From Rhizobium sp. RU33A (GTDB taxonomy: Bacteria; Pseudomonadota; Alphaproteobacteria; Rhizobiales; Rhizobiaceae), in assembly GCF_900156055.1 (NCBI RefSeq), contig NZ_FTMQ01000005.1:62001-126000 (forward strand): 64,000 nucleotides of DNA, written 5' to 3'. Positions 33,816 through 41,182 of this stretch are shown one piece after another; the first letter of the stretch is position 1; each line of letters starts with the position of its first letter. The position numbers and the translations under genes are program-made. Below the pieces are notes generated by a model. The model ran no database searches. It was not told the DNA's origin and was given only the letters and a program-made list of their open reading frames with translations.

Positions 33816-34478
33816 ATGGAACTTGACGCAAGCCAGACGGTCGGAAAGATCGCGACCTCCCTCCCCGGTGCAGCCGCACTTTTCCGCCGTCACGGCATCA
33901 GCTTCTGCTGCGGTGGCTCTGATAGTATCGAGGTTGCGGCCGAAGCCGCAGGACTCTCGCCGGAAACCTTGGTGGGCGAATTGCAGGGCCTTGTCGATGC
34001 CGCCTCGACAGACGCACCGGATGATACTGTCGATCTGATCAAGCACCTCAAGACTCGCTACCACGACACCCACCGTGCGGAACTCAACTCGCTGATCCCT
34101 CTCGCGGCCAAAGTCGAACGGGTGCATGGCGATCACCCCGATGCACCAATCGGCCTGGCAAATCTCCTTGAGCGTATTCAGAGCGACCTCCACAGCCACA
34201 TGCATCGCGAGGAGCTTATGCTCTTCCCGCTCATGGAACGCGGCGACCATCAAGCTCTGACGAGACCCATTGAGCAGATGCGCCACGAACATGACGTCGA
34301 GGCAGAGCATCTGGCGGAACTCGAGCACGTGACAGGCGGATTTCATATACCGGACGGTGCCTGCAATTCATGGCGCGCGCTTTACACGGGCTTACAGAAG
34401 TTTGCCGACGATCTGGTCCAGCACATGCATCTGGAGAATGAAGTCCTCTTTCCACGCTTTATCGGCGGGACCCTCTAA
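33816..34478 (+). CDS. ric: Di-iron Fe-S cluster repair protein Ric (YtfE/DnrN/ScdA)
   Basis: Repairs iron-sulfur clusters damaged by NO. The 220-residue protein starts MELDASQTVGKIATSLPGAA at ATG 33816 with AAGGTGA upstream. The N-terminal ScdA domain has the Cys pair in 'HGISFCCGG'. The hemerythrin-like part carries His/Glu ligands in 'YHDTHRAEL', 'VHGDHPD', 'HSHMHREELMLFP', 'MRHEHDVEAEHL' and 'HMHLENEVLFPRF'. The upstream perfect NnrR-type box supports induction by NO. Confidence 0.93.
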   Translation: MELDASQTVGKIATSLPGAAALFRRHGISFCCGGSDSIEVAAEAAGLSPETLVGELQGLVDAASTDAPDDTVDLIKHLKTRYHDTHRAELNSLIPLAAKVERVHGDHPDAPIGLANLLERIQSDLHSHMHREELMLFPLMERGDHQALTRPIEQMRHEHDVEAEHLAELEHVTGGFHIPDGACNSWRALYTGLQKFADDLVQHMHLENEVLFPRFIGGTL

Positions 34479-34504
34479 AACAAACCTATCGAGGATGAGG
34501 GATC

Positions 34505-34714
34505 ATGCTGAAGAACCAGAAGCCGGACCGAGGTATAGACCGCGACAGGTTTTCTCCTCCGGTTATTTTTAGATCACGGCGTGAGCGAGCCTGTGACACC
34601 ATTTGCGACATGCATGAATGCGTGATTAGTGGCTGCGCCGGACACGAGACGGTCGCCTATCTCATGGAACGGCTGCTGTCACTTGATCCTCGACACACAG
34701 GCGACAGGCGATGA
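34505..34714 (+). CDS. Small Cys-containing hypothetical protein
   Basis: A 69-residue open frame 26 nt after ric, starting MLKNQKPDRGIDRDRF behind GAGG. It has four cysteines in a short stretch ('CDTICDMHECVISGC') and no membrane segment. No family recognised. Co-orientation and spacing suggest expression with ric, but the coding character is not certain. Confidence 0.4.
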   Translation: MLKNQKPDRGIDRDRFSPPVIFRSRRERACDTICDMHECVISGCAGHETVAYLMERLLSLDPRHTGDRR

Positions 34715-34838
34715 TCGGCCCCTCCACGCAATCCGCTTAACTGCACCTGAAGTTTGCCCATAAATGTGCAGTTCGCGGTTCAAATCCCTACCAAACCTCC
34801 GTTGGATTGACGCACGCTGAGGTTTATTTGTTCGACGC

Positions 34839-34852
34839 TTGGCATTCGACAA
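34839..34852 (+). promoter_or_regulatory. Possible FixK/NnrR-type box before the NIT chemoreceptor
   Basis: TTGGC-ATTC-GACAA has only the minimal core. It is centred about 127 nt before the chemoreceptor start, in the 228-nt gap 34715-34942, which otherwise shows only AT-rich sequence. Confidence 0.35.
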
Positions 34853-34972
34853 ACCGAGCCGGAATACGTTAGACAAATTTGTACCTGATCACATCAATTC
34901 TCACTAAAACTCACATCGTATCATGATGTTACGATATTCGGCATGATGCCCCAGCTCAGGACAACCTGTAAG

Positions 34973-37165
34973 ATGCGCATCACCGACTTTTCGATCAGCA
35001 AACGCCTCTGGCTAGCGATCATGATCCCCCTGGTTGCAGCACTCACCCTTGCCTCGATGGAGTTTCTGAACTCGTGGGGTTCCTACCAGCAGATGCAGAC
35101 CGTCGTCAAAGTGAGCGAGAACATCGCGGCGATGGGCGAGATGATCCACGTCCTTCAGGCAGAGCGGGGACAGAGCGCGGGATACATCGGATCAAAGGGA
35201 CGTGCGGACAAGCAACCGCTTGTGACGGCACGTCAGTCGACGGATGCGGCTCTGGCAAAATTGCCAGATCTCGCTGATGCCTTGGCGGAGTTCGAAAACA
35301 TAGAGCTCAACCGTCGCTGGACTTTCGCACAAGACACATTGAAAAGCCTCGCCGACACTAGGCGATCCATCGACAACCTGTCACTCACCGGAAAACAGTC
35401 CTTTGACTTCTATAGCGGCCTGATCGGTGAGCTTTCGGACCTCGCCTCGGAACTGTCCCTCCAGGGTCTCGGGTCGAGGATTGCGGCCGAACTGATCGCT
35501 TATAACCTGCTCATGCAGGCAAAGGAGATCGCAGGCCAGGAACGCGCAACCGGCAACACCTTCATCACCTCAGGCAACATTGACCCCGAGCGCATCGCTC
35601 CCTTTGCCCGCATGGCTGGCGCGCAGAATGTGTTGATCGATAATTTCCTCGCCCTGCAACAGAAGGAATGGCAATCCGCCTACGCTTCGCAGCTATCCAT
35701 TCCCGCATCGAAGGAGATCGAAGCCACGCGGTCGACCTTGATTGGGATTGGTTCAACAGCGGCCAGTGATTTGAGTGCTGATCGCTGGTTTGCGGCCGCC
35801 AGTCAGCGTATTGACGCAATGAAGGCTCTGGAGACGGCAAGCCTCGAACGTCTCGCCAGCGAGGCACGCGCCATCGCCGCAGCCGCATTCACTCGCCTCG
35901 GAACGGTTTTGATCCTTTGCATCGTCGGGGCCATTCTGGTCATTACCTTGTCGATGTTCCTGGCAGGAACCATCAGCCGTCCTCTGAAGGCACTCGTTAA
36001 TTCGATGCGCAGATTGGCGGAGGGTTACCTCGAACCTACCGGGCAATCTGCCGACCGTAAGGACGAAGTCGGAGACATGGTCAAAGCGGTAGAAGTCTTT
36101 AGACTTGCCGCCATCCGCAATCGCGAACTGGAGCTTGACGCAGAGCGTGCCCGCGAACAGGCCGAACGCGACCGAGTTGACATGCAAATCGCAGCAGAGG
36201 CAGAGGCAGAAGCGCGTGTGAACAAGGCGACTGGAACGCTGGCCCAGGCCTTGAGGAAACTTGCTGCTGGCGATCTTCTTTGTGAGGTGAACGAAGCCTT
36301 CGCACCGCAGTTCGAAGTCCTTCGCCATGACTTCAATCGCTCGGTGGTGCAGTTGCGGCGAGCGTTGGTTGGTGTTGGCCAATCGGTCACGACCGTCACC
36401 GGCGGAGCATCCGAAGTTTCTTCAGCATCGGATGACCTGTCGAAGCGCACCGAGCAGCAGGCCGCCTCGCTTGAAGAGACGGCCGCTGCACTCGAACAGA
36501 TCACAGCAAATGTGACAGCCACGTCCAGACGCTCAGATTTGGCCCGCAGCGTGACGAAGCGCGCACGCGAAAGGGCAAATCGATCAGGTGAAGTGGTACG
36601 AAACGCCGTGGCGGCGATGGACAAGATAGAGCAGGCATCGAGCCAGATCAGCCAAATTATCGATGTGATCGACCAGATTGCCTTCCAGACAAACCTGCTC
36701 GCTCTCAATGCGGGCGTCGAGGCAGCCCGCGCCGGCGAGGCCGGCAAAGGGTTTGCCGTGGTTGCGCAGGAAGTCCGGGAGCTGGCACAACGTTCGGCAC
36801 AGGCAGCCCGGGAAATCTCAGGACTGATCGGTAACTCTGAACTAGCTGTTCGCCAAGGCGTTGAGCTGGTTTCCGAGACCGGTACCGGACTGGCCGAGAT
36901 TGACGAGCTCGTGCAGGAAGCAGCAAGCCATGTGGATGCCATCGCCATTGCAGCCCAGGAACAGGCGGTCGGCCTTTCGCAGGTCAATGTCGCGGTGAAC
37001 CATCTGGATCAATCGACACAACAGAACGCGGCCATGGTGGAAGAGATGAACGCTGCTGGCGCAGCCTTAGACAGCGAAAGCGCCACTCTTCAGAGCCTGC
37101 TTCTTGGCTTCCGTTTGACCTCACCTTCCGACGGCAACGTCGTGCCAGAAAGGATGAGGGCCTGA
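34973..37165 (+). CDS. Methyl-accepting chemotaxis protein with NIT (nitrate/nitrite) sensing domain
   Basis: A 730-residue chemoreceptor starting [17 protein letters not shown] at ATG 34973 (ATG 34943 possible). A first membrane helix (about 14-34) and second (about 309-333) bracket a periplasmic domain whose '[20 protein letters not shown]' start is the signature of the NIT domain, an all-helical nitrate/nitrite sensor. HAMP-like sequence follows ('[19 protein letters not shown]'), then the signalling domain with the conserved tip '[20 protein letters not shown]'. No C-terminal CheR-binding pentapeptide. Its place beside the denitrification island makes nitrate/nitrite taxis likely. Confidence 0.87.
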   Translation: MRITDFSISKRLWLAIMIPLVAALTLASMEFLNSWGSYQQMQTVVKVSENIAAMGEMIHVLQAERGQSAGYIGSKGRADKQPLVTARQSTDAALAKLPDLADALAEFENIELNRRWTFAQDTLKSLADTRRSIDNLSLTGKQSFDFYSGLIGELSDLASELSLQGLGSRIAAELIAYNLLMQAKEIAGQERATGNTFITSGNIDPERIAPFARMAGAQNVLIDNFLALQQKEWQSAYASQLSIPASKEIEATRSTLIGIGSTAASDLSADRWFAAASQRIDAMKALETASLERLASEARAIAAAAFTRLGTVLILCIVGAILVITLSMFLAGTISRPLKALVNSMRRLAEGYLEPTGQSADRKDEVGDMVKAVEVFRLAAIRNRELELDAERAREQAERDRVDMQIAAEAEAEARVNKATGTLAQALRKLAAGDLLCEVNEAFAPQFEVLRHDFNRSVVQLRRALVGVGQSVTTVTGGASEVSSASDDLSKRTEQQAASLEETAAALEQITANVTATSRRSDLARSVTKRARERANRSGEVVRNAVAAMDKIEQASSQISQIIDVIDQIAFQTNLLALNAGVEAARAGEAGKGFAVVAQEVRELAQRSAQAAREISGLIGNSELAVRQGVELVSETGTGLAEIDELVQEAASHVDAIAIAAQEQAVGLSQVNVAVNHLDQSTQQNAAMVEEMNAAGAALDSESATLQSLLLGFRLTSPSDGNVVPERMRA

Positions 37166-37251
37166 GTCGATGGAGGGACGGACGACGGCCGTGCGCAGCC
37201 GACATTCAGGGCGTTCGTAGCCCCCCCGCGGGCTCTATCTTGCAGATGCCA

Positions 37252-38400
37252 TCAAACTTCTGCTCTGGCGATCCCTCGGGCCATCGCGGCGATGAGGTCG
37301 GTTCTGGTGACGATACCGATGAGTTTGCCGTATTCCAGAATGGGTACGGCATCGACATCTGTATCGCCCATCAAAGGCAACAAAGCTCCGAGCGGCGTGT
37401 TCGCAATAGCGCGAGGGACCGTGACACTCATGATGTCGATTGCGAGGACTGGTTTATCCCTTTCGGGGTCGATCAGCCTTCGCAGAGCGGGGATGAGACC
37501 TCGATCAAGACGAAGTGCGTCTTCTCTTGCGCGGCTGATGAGATGCGTCTGGAAGATAATGCCAAGAAATCGCTGTTCATCGTCGACTACGGGCAGCGAT
37601 GTGAAACGATGGCGCCGGAAGAGATCCGCGACCGTGCCTAAATCTGTGTTTGCCTTCACGGTGATCAGGTTAGAGGACATGATAGCGCCCGCAGTCGGAG
37701 TGCCGGTCTGGTGCGCTGCTGCCTGGAGCTCTGCTGCACCGATAAGGCGTGCCAAATCTTCAACGCCGAGGTTGAATGACTGTCGATAGCGTTGAAGGAT
37801 GTCGCTTAGCTCAGCCTCGGAGAGGCCCAGCCGTTCGACGGCAATCCTGTCCGCTGTGCCGTGCCTGTTTTGCTGGTCAAATTGACGAAATGGATAGCGA
37901 CGCCCTGTGAGCTTGGCATAGGCGATCGCAATCAGGACGATGCTTGCAGTGCCCGTCGCAATCGGCGCAAGCGCGAACCAGAAGCCAAGGTGCTCCACAG
38001 CTTCCGGGCTCATGGCAGCCGTCATGGCCACTGCTCCTGCCGGCGGATGAACTGCCCGCAGCATGATTGTCACAAAGATCGCAATCGAAACAGCAAGGGC
38101 GATCCGTAACGTCGGCTCGTGGATGAACAGCGAGATTGCAACGCCAACAAGAGCCGCGACAGTATTGCCGATGACAGCAGACCATGGCTGAGCAAGCGGA
38201 CTGTTGGGAACGGCAAACAGAAGAACGGCAGTCGCGCCCAGCGGTGCGACGAGGTAGAGGCCATTTTCAAGATCGACGGCGGGAGACATCAAGAAATGGC
38301 CGGTCAGCCAAAGCCCGATGAAAGCTCCAAGGCCCGCGCGCAGAGCCTCTATTGGAGCCGTGCCAGTCACTGCCGGCCCAAATGAACGTAAGAACTGCAA
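37252..38400 (-). CDS. HPP family membrane protein with paired CBS domains
   Basis: A 382-residue protein. Residues about 20-170 have four to five membrane helices with the defining 'RAVHPPAGAVAMTAA' (HPP) motif, and the C-terminal 150 residues hold two CBS domains ('AGAIMSSNLITVKANTDLG', 'LPVVDDEQRFLGIIF', 'AIDIMSVTVPRAIANTPLG', 'DAVPILEYGKLIGIVTRTDL'). HPP proteins from plastids and cyanobacteria transport nitrite, and bacterial HPP-CBS genes are often near nitrogen-oxide genes. No ATG fits; TTG 38400 is the best start, TTG 38430 the longest. Confidence 0.78.
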   Translation of the reverse strand: MQFLRSFGPAVTGTAPIEALRAGLGAFIGLWLTGHFLMSPAVDLENGLYLVAPLGATAVLLFAVPNSPLAQPWSAVIGNTVAALVGVAISLFIHEPTLRIALAVSIAIFVTIMLRAVHPPAGAVAMTAAMSPEAVEHLGFWFALAPIATGTASIVLIAIAYAKLTGRRYPFRQFDQQNRHGTADRIAVERLGLSEAELSDILQRYRQSFNLGVEDLARLIGAAELQAAAHQTGTPTAGAIMSSNLITVKANTDLGTVADLFRRHRFTSLPVVDDEQRFLGIIFQTHLISRAREDALRLDRGLIPALRRLIDPERDKPVLAIDIMSVTVPRAIANTPLGALLPLMGDTDVDAVPILEYGKLIGIVTRTDLIAAMARGIARAEV

Positions 38401-38549
38401 TTGAATATTCCCGACAGATTGAAAGCACAAACTTTCAGCAAATGATCAGAATTTCAACTAGCCATAGGGGTTTCGAAGGGCTGGCGTTGGACAAGATTGC
38501 GTACCCAAATCCAAGGGTCGCGATGAGGATCGCGCCGTCGCCGAGGCTT

Positions 38550-38996
38550 CCCGCGCGCTGGTCGGCGTCTCGATCTACGGAACCATGGCGCCCCTTGTCA
38601 TCGCCTATCTTTCGTGATTCCTGCCGCTGGTCTGCGCCCGGTGGCCGCCGCCGCGCAATCGGTCGATTCCTCGCTGGACGAGGCAGCGCGTGTGGCCGTC
38701 GCCGGGCTCGTCCGACGGATCCTGTCGATCTTCCTGCCCGGCATGCTGCCGGCGGCGACAGCTGGAGCGATTCTGGTGGTGATGACCGCCCTAAATGAAC
38801 TGACACTTTCGGCCCTGCTTTGGTCGTCTGGCAACGAGACGATCGGGGTCATAGTCTTTGCCCTCAGGGCGAGGGCAATTCCACCGCTGCGGCCGCTGTG
38901 GCTGTCCTATCAACAATACTGGTATTGCTGTTGGCGACTATCGCCACACTGGCAAGCGGACGGTTATCCCGCGGCAGCCTACCCTGGAAGGACTAA
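38550..38996 (+). pseudogene. Decayed C-terminal part of an Fe3+-type ABC transporter permease
   Basis: Piecing three frames together yields a recognisable permease end: 'LVGVSIYGTMAPLVIAYLS', a TGA at 38615-38617 in place of an Arg codon, then after a one-base loss near 38626-38632 'GLRPVAAAAQSVDSSLDEAA' and 'LPGMLPAATAGAILVVMTAL' with 'NELTLSALLW', then a second frameshift near 38865-38872 into 'GNSTAAAAVAVL' and 'ASGRLSRGSLPWKD' before TAA. This is the FbpB/SfuB type of iron permease. The N-terminal half and partner genes are missing. Confidence 0.75.
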
Positions 38997-39564
38997 GTGT
39001 CCGATGAAACCCACTGCCACACCAGGCTCACGCCGGAACACCACAGACGCGACGCGTAACAGATCATCTACCATGGATATTAGGAGTTAGATTTCAGCCT
39101 GAACCTCTCCGCCCATGCCTGTTGTATCCTGACTGAGGTTCGAACGTCCGAGACTTGAACATGTCATGAAAGGCCAGCACTAATCTCCGCCTAACGGCTG
39201 AAATCGTTAAAAATCTGCGGAGCTGGCGCTGCGACGTGATTCCGTCAAATTGTCCCTTAAGCCGCCACGCGAATTCATTCGGCGCTTCAAAAGAGGCCCG
39301 CCACTGGTGGTGGCGGGCCAAGCACCGCTCCTGGGAGTCCCAAGCGGCGGGGATGTATTAAAAGCTGGCCCGGAACCGGTTCGGAAGTCATAATTGATGA
39401 TGTAGTGGCGAAATACAACTTACTGTCTGCTTCCAGTGTTCTAGCGACAGAAGCCGACCGTCCCCACTCGGCCCCGTTTCGGAAATGATTTCCGCTTTGC
39501 GCCTTCCTGTCAGACGTTCGACGAGTACCTGCTTGACCCACAAAGCTGCCATGACTGCACGGCA
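38997..39564. other. Non-coding stretch after the permease remnant
   Basis: About 570 nt with no convincing gene on either strand. It contains one perfect hairpin (39295-39319) and AT-richer sequence around 39120-39260. It most likely consists of recombination debris, consistent with the pseudogene on its left. Confidence 0.5.
39295..39319 (-). terminator. Perfect 10-bp hairpin followed by U-rich sequence on the minus strand
   Basis: GGCCCGCCAC pairs with its exact complement across a 5-nt loop; TCTTTTG follows in the minus direction. It could terminate the minus-strand Mo-hydroxylase/XdhC operon, about 560 nt past xdhC. Confidence 0.6.
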
Positions 39565-39879
39565 TCACGTCTTATGTTTCGCAAAAATCCGTTTTGCTCG
39601 CACCATCGCGCCAAAGAAGTCGAACTCATCCTGCAAGACTGACTTCGGCACCCCTTGGCGAAGGCCGACGATGTCGTAAATGGACTCGATGATCCGTATG
39701 TCCTCTCCTTGAGCGAAAGAAGTCGAACGCCCTTGCGGCGGTATCCCATCTTCAGGGGCCCCATGCCTGAGCCCAGAATTTGTGTGATCGTCCCGGCCGT
39801 CTATGGATTGTTTGTCCGAGCCGATATCATCGGGCTGCTCGATCCGGTCAAAGATCCCGGTTTCACCAACATGCATCAT
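39565..39879 (-). CDS. Hypothetical protein coupled to xdhC
   Basis: A 104-residue open frame whose ATG (39879) overlaps the xdhC stop in an ATGA, like the other junctions of this operon. The N-terminal half is rich in Asp, Gly and Arg and looks unstructured; the C-terminal half ('EDIRIIESIYDIVGLRQG', 'LQDEFDFFGAMVRAKRIF') could be a small helical domain. No family recognised. Two other frames are also open here, so the call is weak. Confidence 0.3.
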   Translation of the reverse strand: MMHVGETGIFDRIEQPDDIGSDKQSIDGRDDHTNSGLRHGAPEDGIPPQGRSTSFAQGEDIRIIESIYDIVGLRQGVPKSVLQDEFDFFGAMVRAKRIFAKHKT

Positions 39880-40805
39880 TTGAAACCTGTCAGCCTTGTA
39901 GCTGCGACCTCGGCGAGTACCGACAGAGCCAAGGAGGTCGAGTCTCGCGTGGGACCGAATAGACCGATCGGGGCCCTGATGTTAGCCAGGTCCTCGTCGC
40001 GGAAGCCTGCCTTCCGCATTGCCTCGAGCCGCCGCTCGTGGGTTCTTCTGCTTCCGAGTGCGCCGATGTAGAATGGTTTTGAGCAGAGCGCGGCCTGAAG
40101 CGCTGGTCGCTCCTGGTCCATGTCGTGGTGGAGGAGCAGGACCGCCGTGTATGGGTCGATGAGTTCGGTCAAGTGTGCGATGACGTCCTGACCGGAGATG
40201 AACACCACATCATACCCGCAACCTCGGGCGAGTTTAGCCACACTGCGTGCCTCCACCGTCTGACCGGAAATGACAATCCGGATCCGTGGGCGATAGAGGA
40301 TGTTAAACCAATGGCCAATCCATCCAGTCGTTGCTGGTGGTGCCGTAACCGTCAAAGCTTGCTTCTCTATGGAGAGTTTTAATGCGGTAGTCCGGCGCTG
40401 CTGAAGACAGGTGAGTACTTGGACGATCTCGTCAGGCTCGCGCAGGATATGGATGGCCACGGTGATGCCTCCTCCACAGGGAAGGATGATATCGAAGAAG
40501 GGTGACCCGTCGCCAAACGTGACCACTCGGTCATTGCCTGCCTCGATTGCAAGCAGAGCTTCGAACGCAACGGCTGCTTCCACGCAGCCACCGGACAGAT
40601 AGCCAGCGTAGCGGCCATCAGCCGCAACCACGACATGCGAGCCCAGCGCACGGGCAGCACCGCCACGAACTTCAATGAGTGTCGCAATAGCCACCCGTGT
40701 TTGAGCATGACAAATGAGGGCAAACTCAAGAAGTGCGGCAACGTCGTCCGCGACGGACACCCTCATGGGTGTCGGCAGTTTGAGACCATTGAGAGAATGC
40801 TTCAC
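39876..40805 (-). CDS. XdhC/CoxI family molybdenum-enzyme maturation factor
   Basis: A 309-residue protein of the XdhC family, which binds the molybdenum cofactor, promotes its sulfuration and inserts it into xanthine-dehydrogenase-type enzymes. N-terminal XdhC_CoxI part: 'TLIEVRGGAARALGSHVVV', 'GYLSGGCVEAAVAFEA', 'FFDIILPCGGGITVAIHIL'. C-terminal Rossmann-like part: 'YIGALGSRRTHERRLEAM' and 'IRAPIGLFGPTRDS', where the usual G-L-D/N-I/L-G-A... pattern is recognisable. ATGA overlap with the upstream cytochrome c gene shows it serves this Mo hydroxylase. Confidence 0.87.
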   Translation of the reverse strand: MKHSLNGLKLPTPMRVSVADDVAALLEFALICHAQTRVAIATLIEVRGGAARALGSHVVVAADGRYAGYLSGGCVEAAVAFEALLAIEAGNDRVVTFGDGSPFFDIILPCGGGITVAIHILREPDEIVQVLTCLQQRRTTALKLSIEKQALTVTAPPATTGWIGHWFNILYRPRIRIVISGQTVEARSVAKLARGCGYDVVFISGQDVIAHLTELIDPYTAVLLLHHDMDQERPALQAALCSKPFYIGALGSRRTHERRLEAMRKAGFRDEDLANIRAPIGLFGPTRDSTSLALSVLAEVAATRLTGFK

Positions 40806-41182
40806 TGGCCACCAAGCGACTTGAGATAAGCGATAATGTCAGCCCGATCCTGCTCTGTGGAAACGCTGACAGTCATTCGCGTTCCACGCACGGCCTTGGT
40901 CGGACCTGCCAGGTAGTTGTCGAGGGCATCTTCCGTCCAAGTTAGACCAGCGTTCATGAGCGCCGGCGAATAGCGGTAGCCTTCAACCACCGCCGCTTCC
41001 CGGCCAACGACCCCGTTGAGCGGAGGTCCAGACTTATTCTCGCCTTGAACCGAATGACAGCCGGAACAGCGGTTAAAGAGCTGTTGGCCCCGAACTGGAT
41101 TTCCGGCGATTGAGGCTGCAGCCAGACCCGCAATGGAGACGGCGGCGATAGACAGGATCAAACGTAGTGCACGCAGCATCAT
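40802..41182 (-). CDS. Class I cytochrome c
   Basis: A 126-residue monohaem cytochrome with a signal peptide ('LRLILSIAAVSIAGLAAASIAG'-type segment), haem motif 'CSGCHSVQG' and axial Met in 'GTRMTVSVST'. It overlaps both neighbours by 4 nt. In IorAB-type enzymes a cytochrome is the likely electron acceptor that carries electrons from the 2Fe-2S subunit to the respiratory chain. Confidence 0.9.
   Translation of the reverse strand: MMLRALRLILSIAAVSIAGLAAASIAGNPVRGQQLFNRCSGCHSVQGENKSGPPLNGVVGREAAVVEGYRYSPALMNAGLTWTEDALDNYLAGPTKAVRGTRMTVSVSTEQDRADIIAYLKSLGGQ

Noticed and set aside
34740..34800. tRNA-like T-loop sequence GGTTCAAATCC
   Set aside because: The flanking bases do not form a T-arm or an acceptor stem, and no anticodon arm could be fitted.
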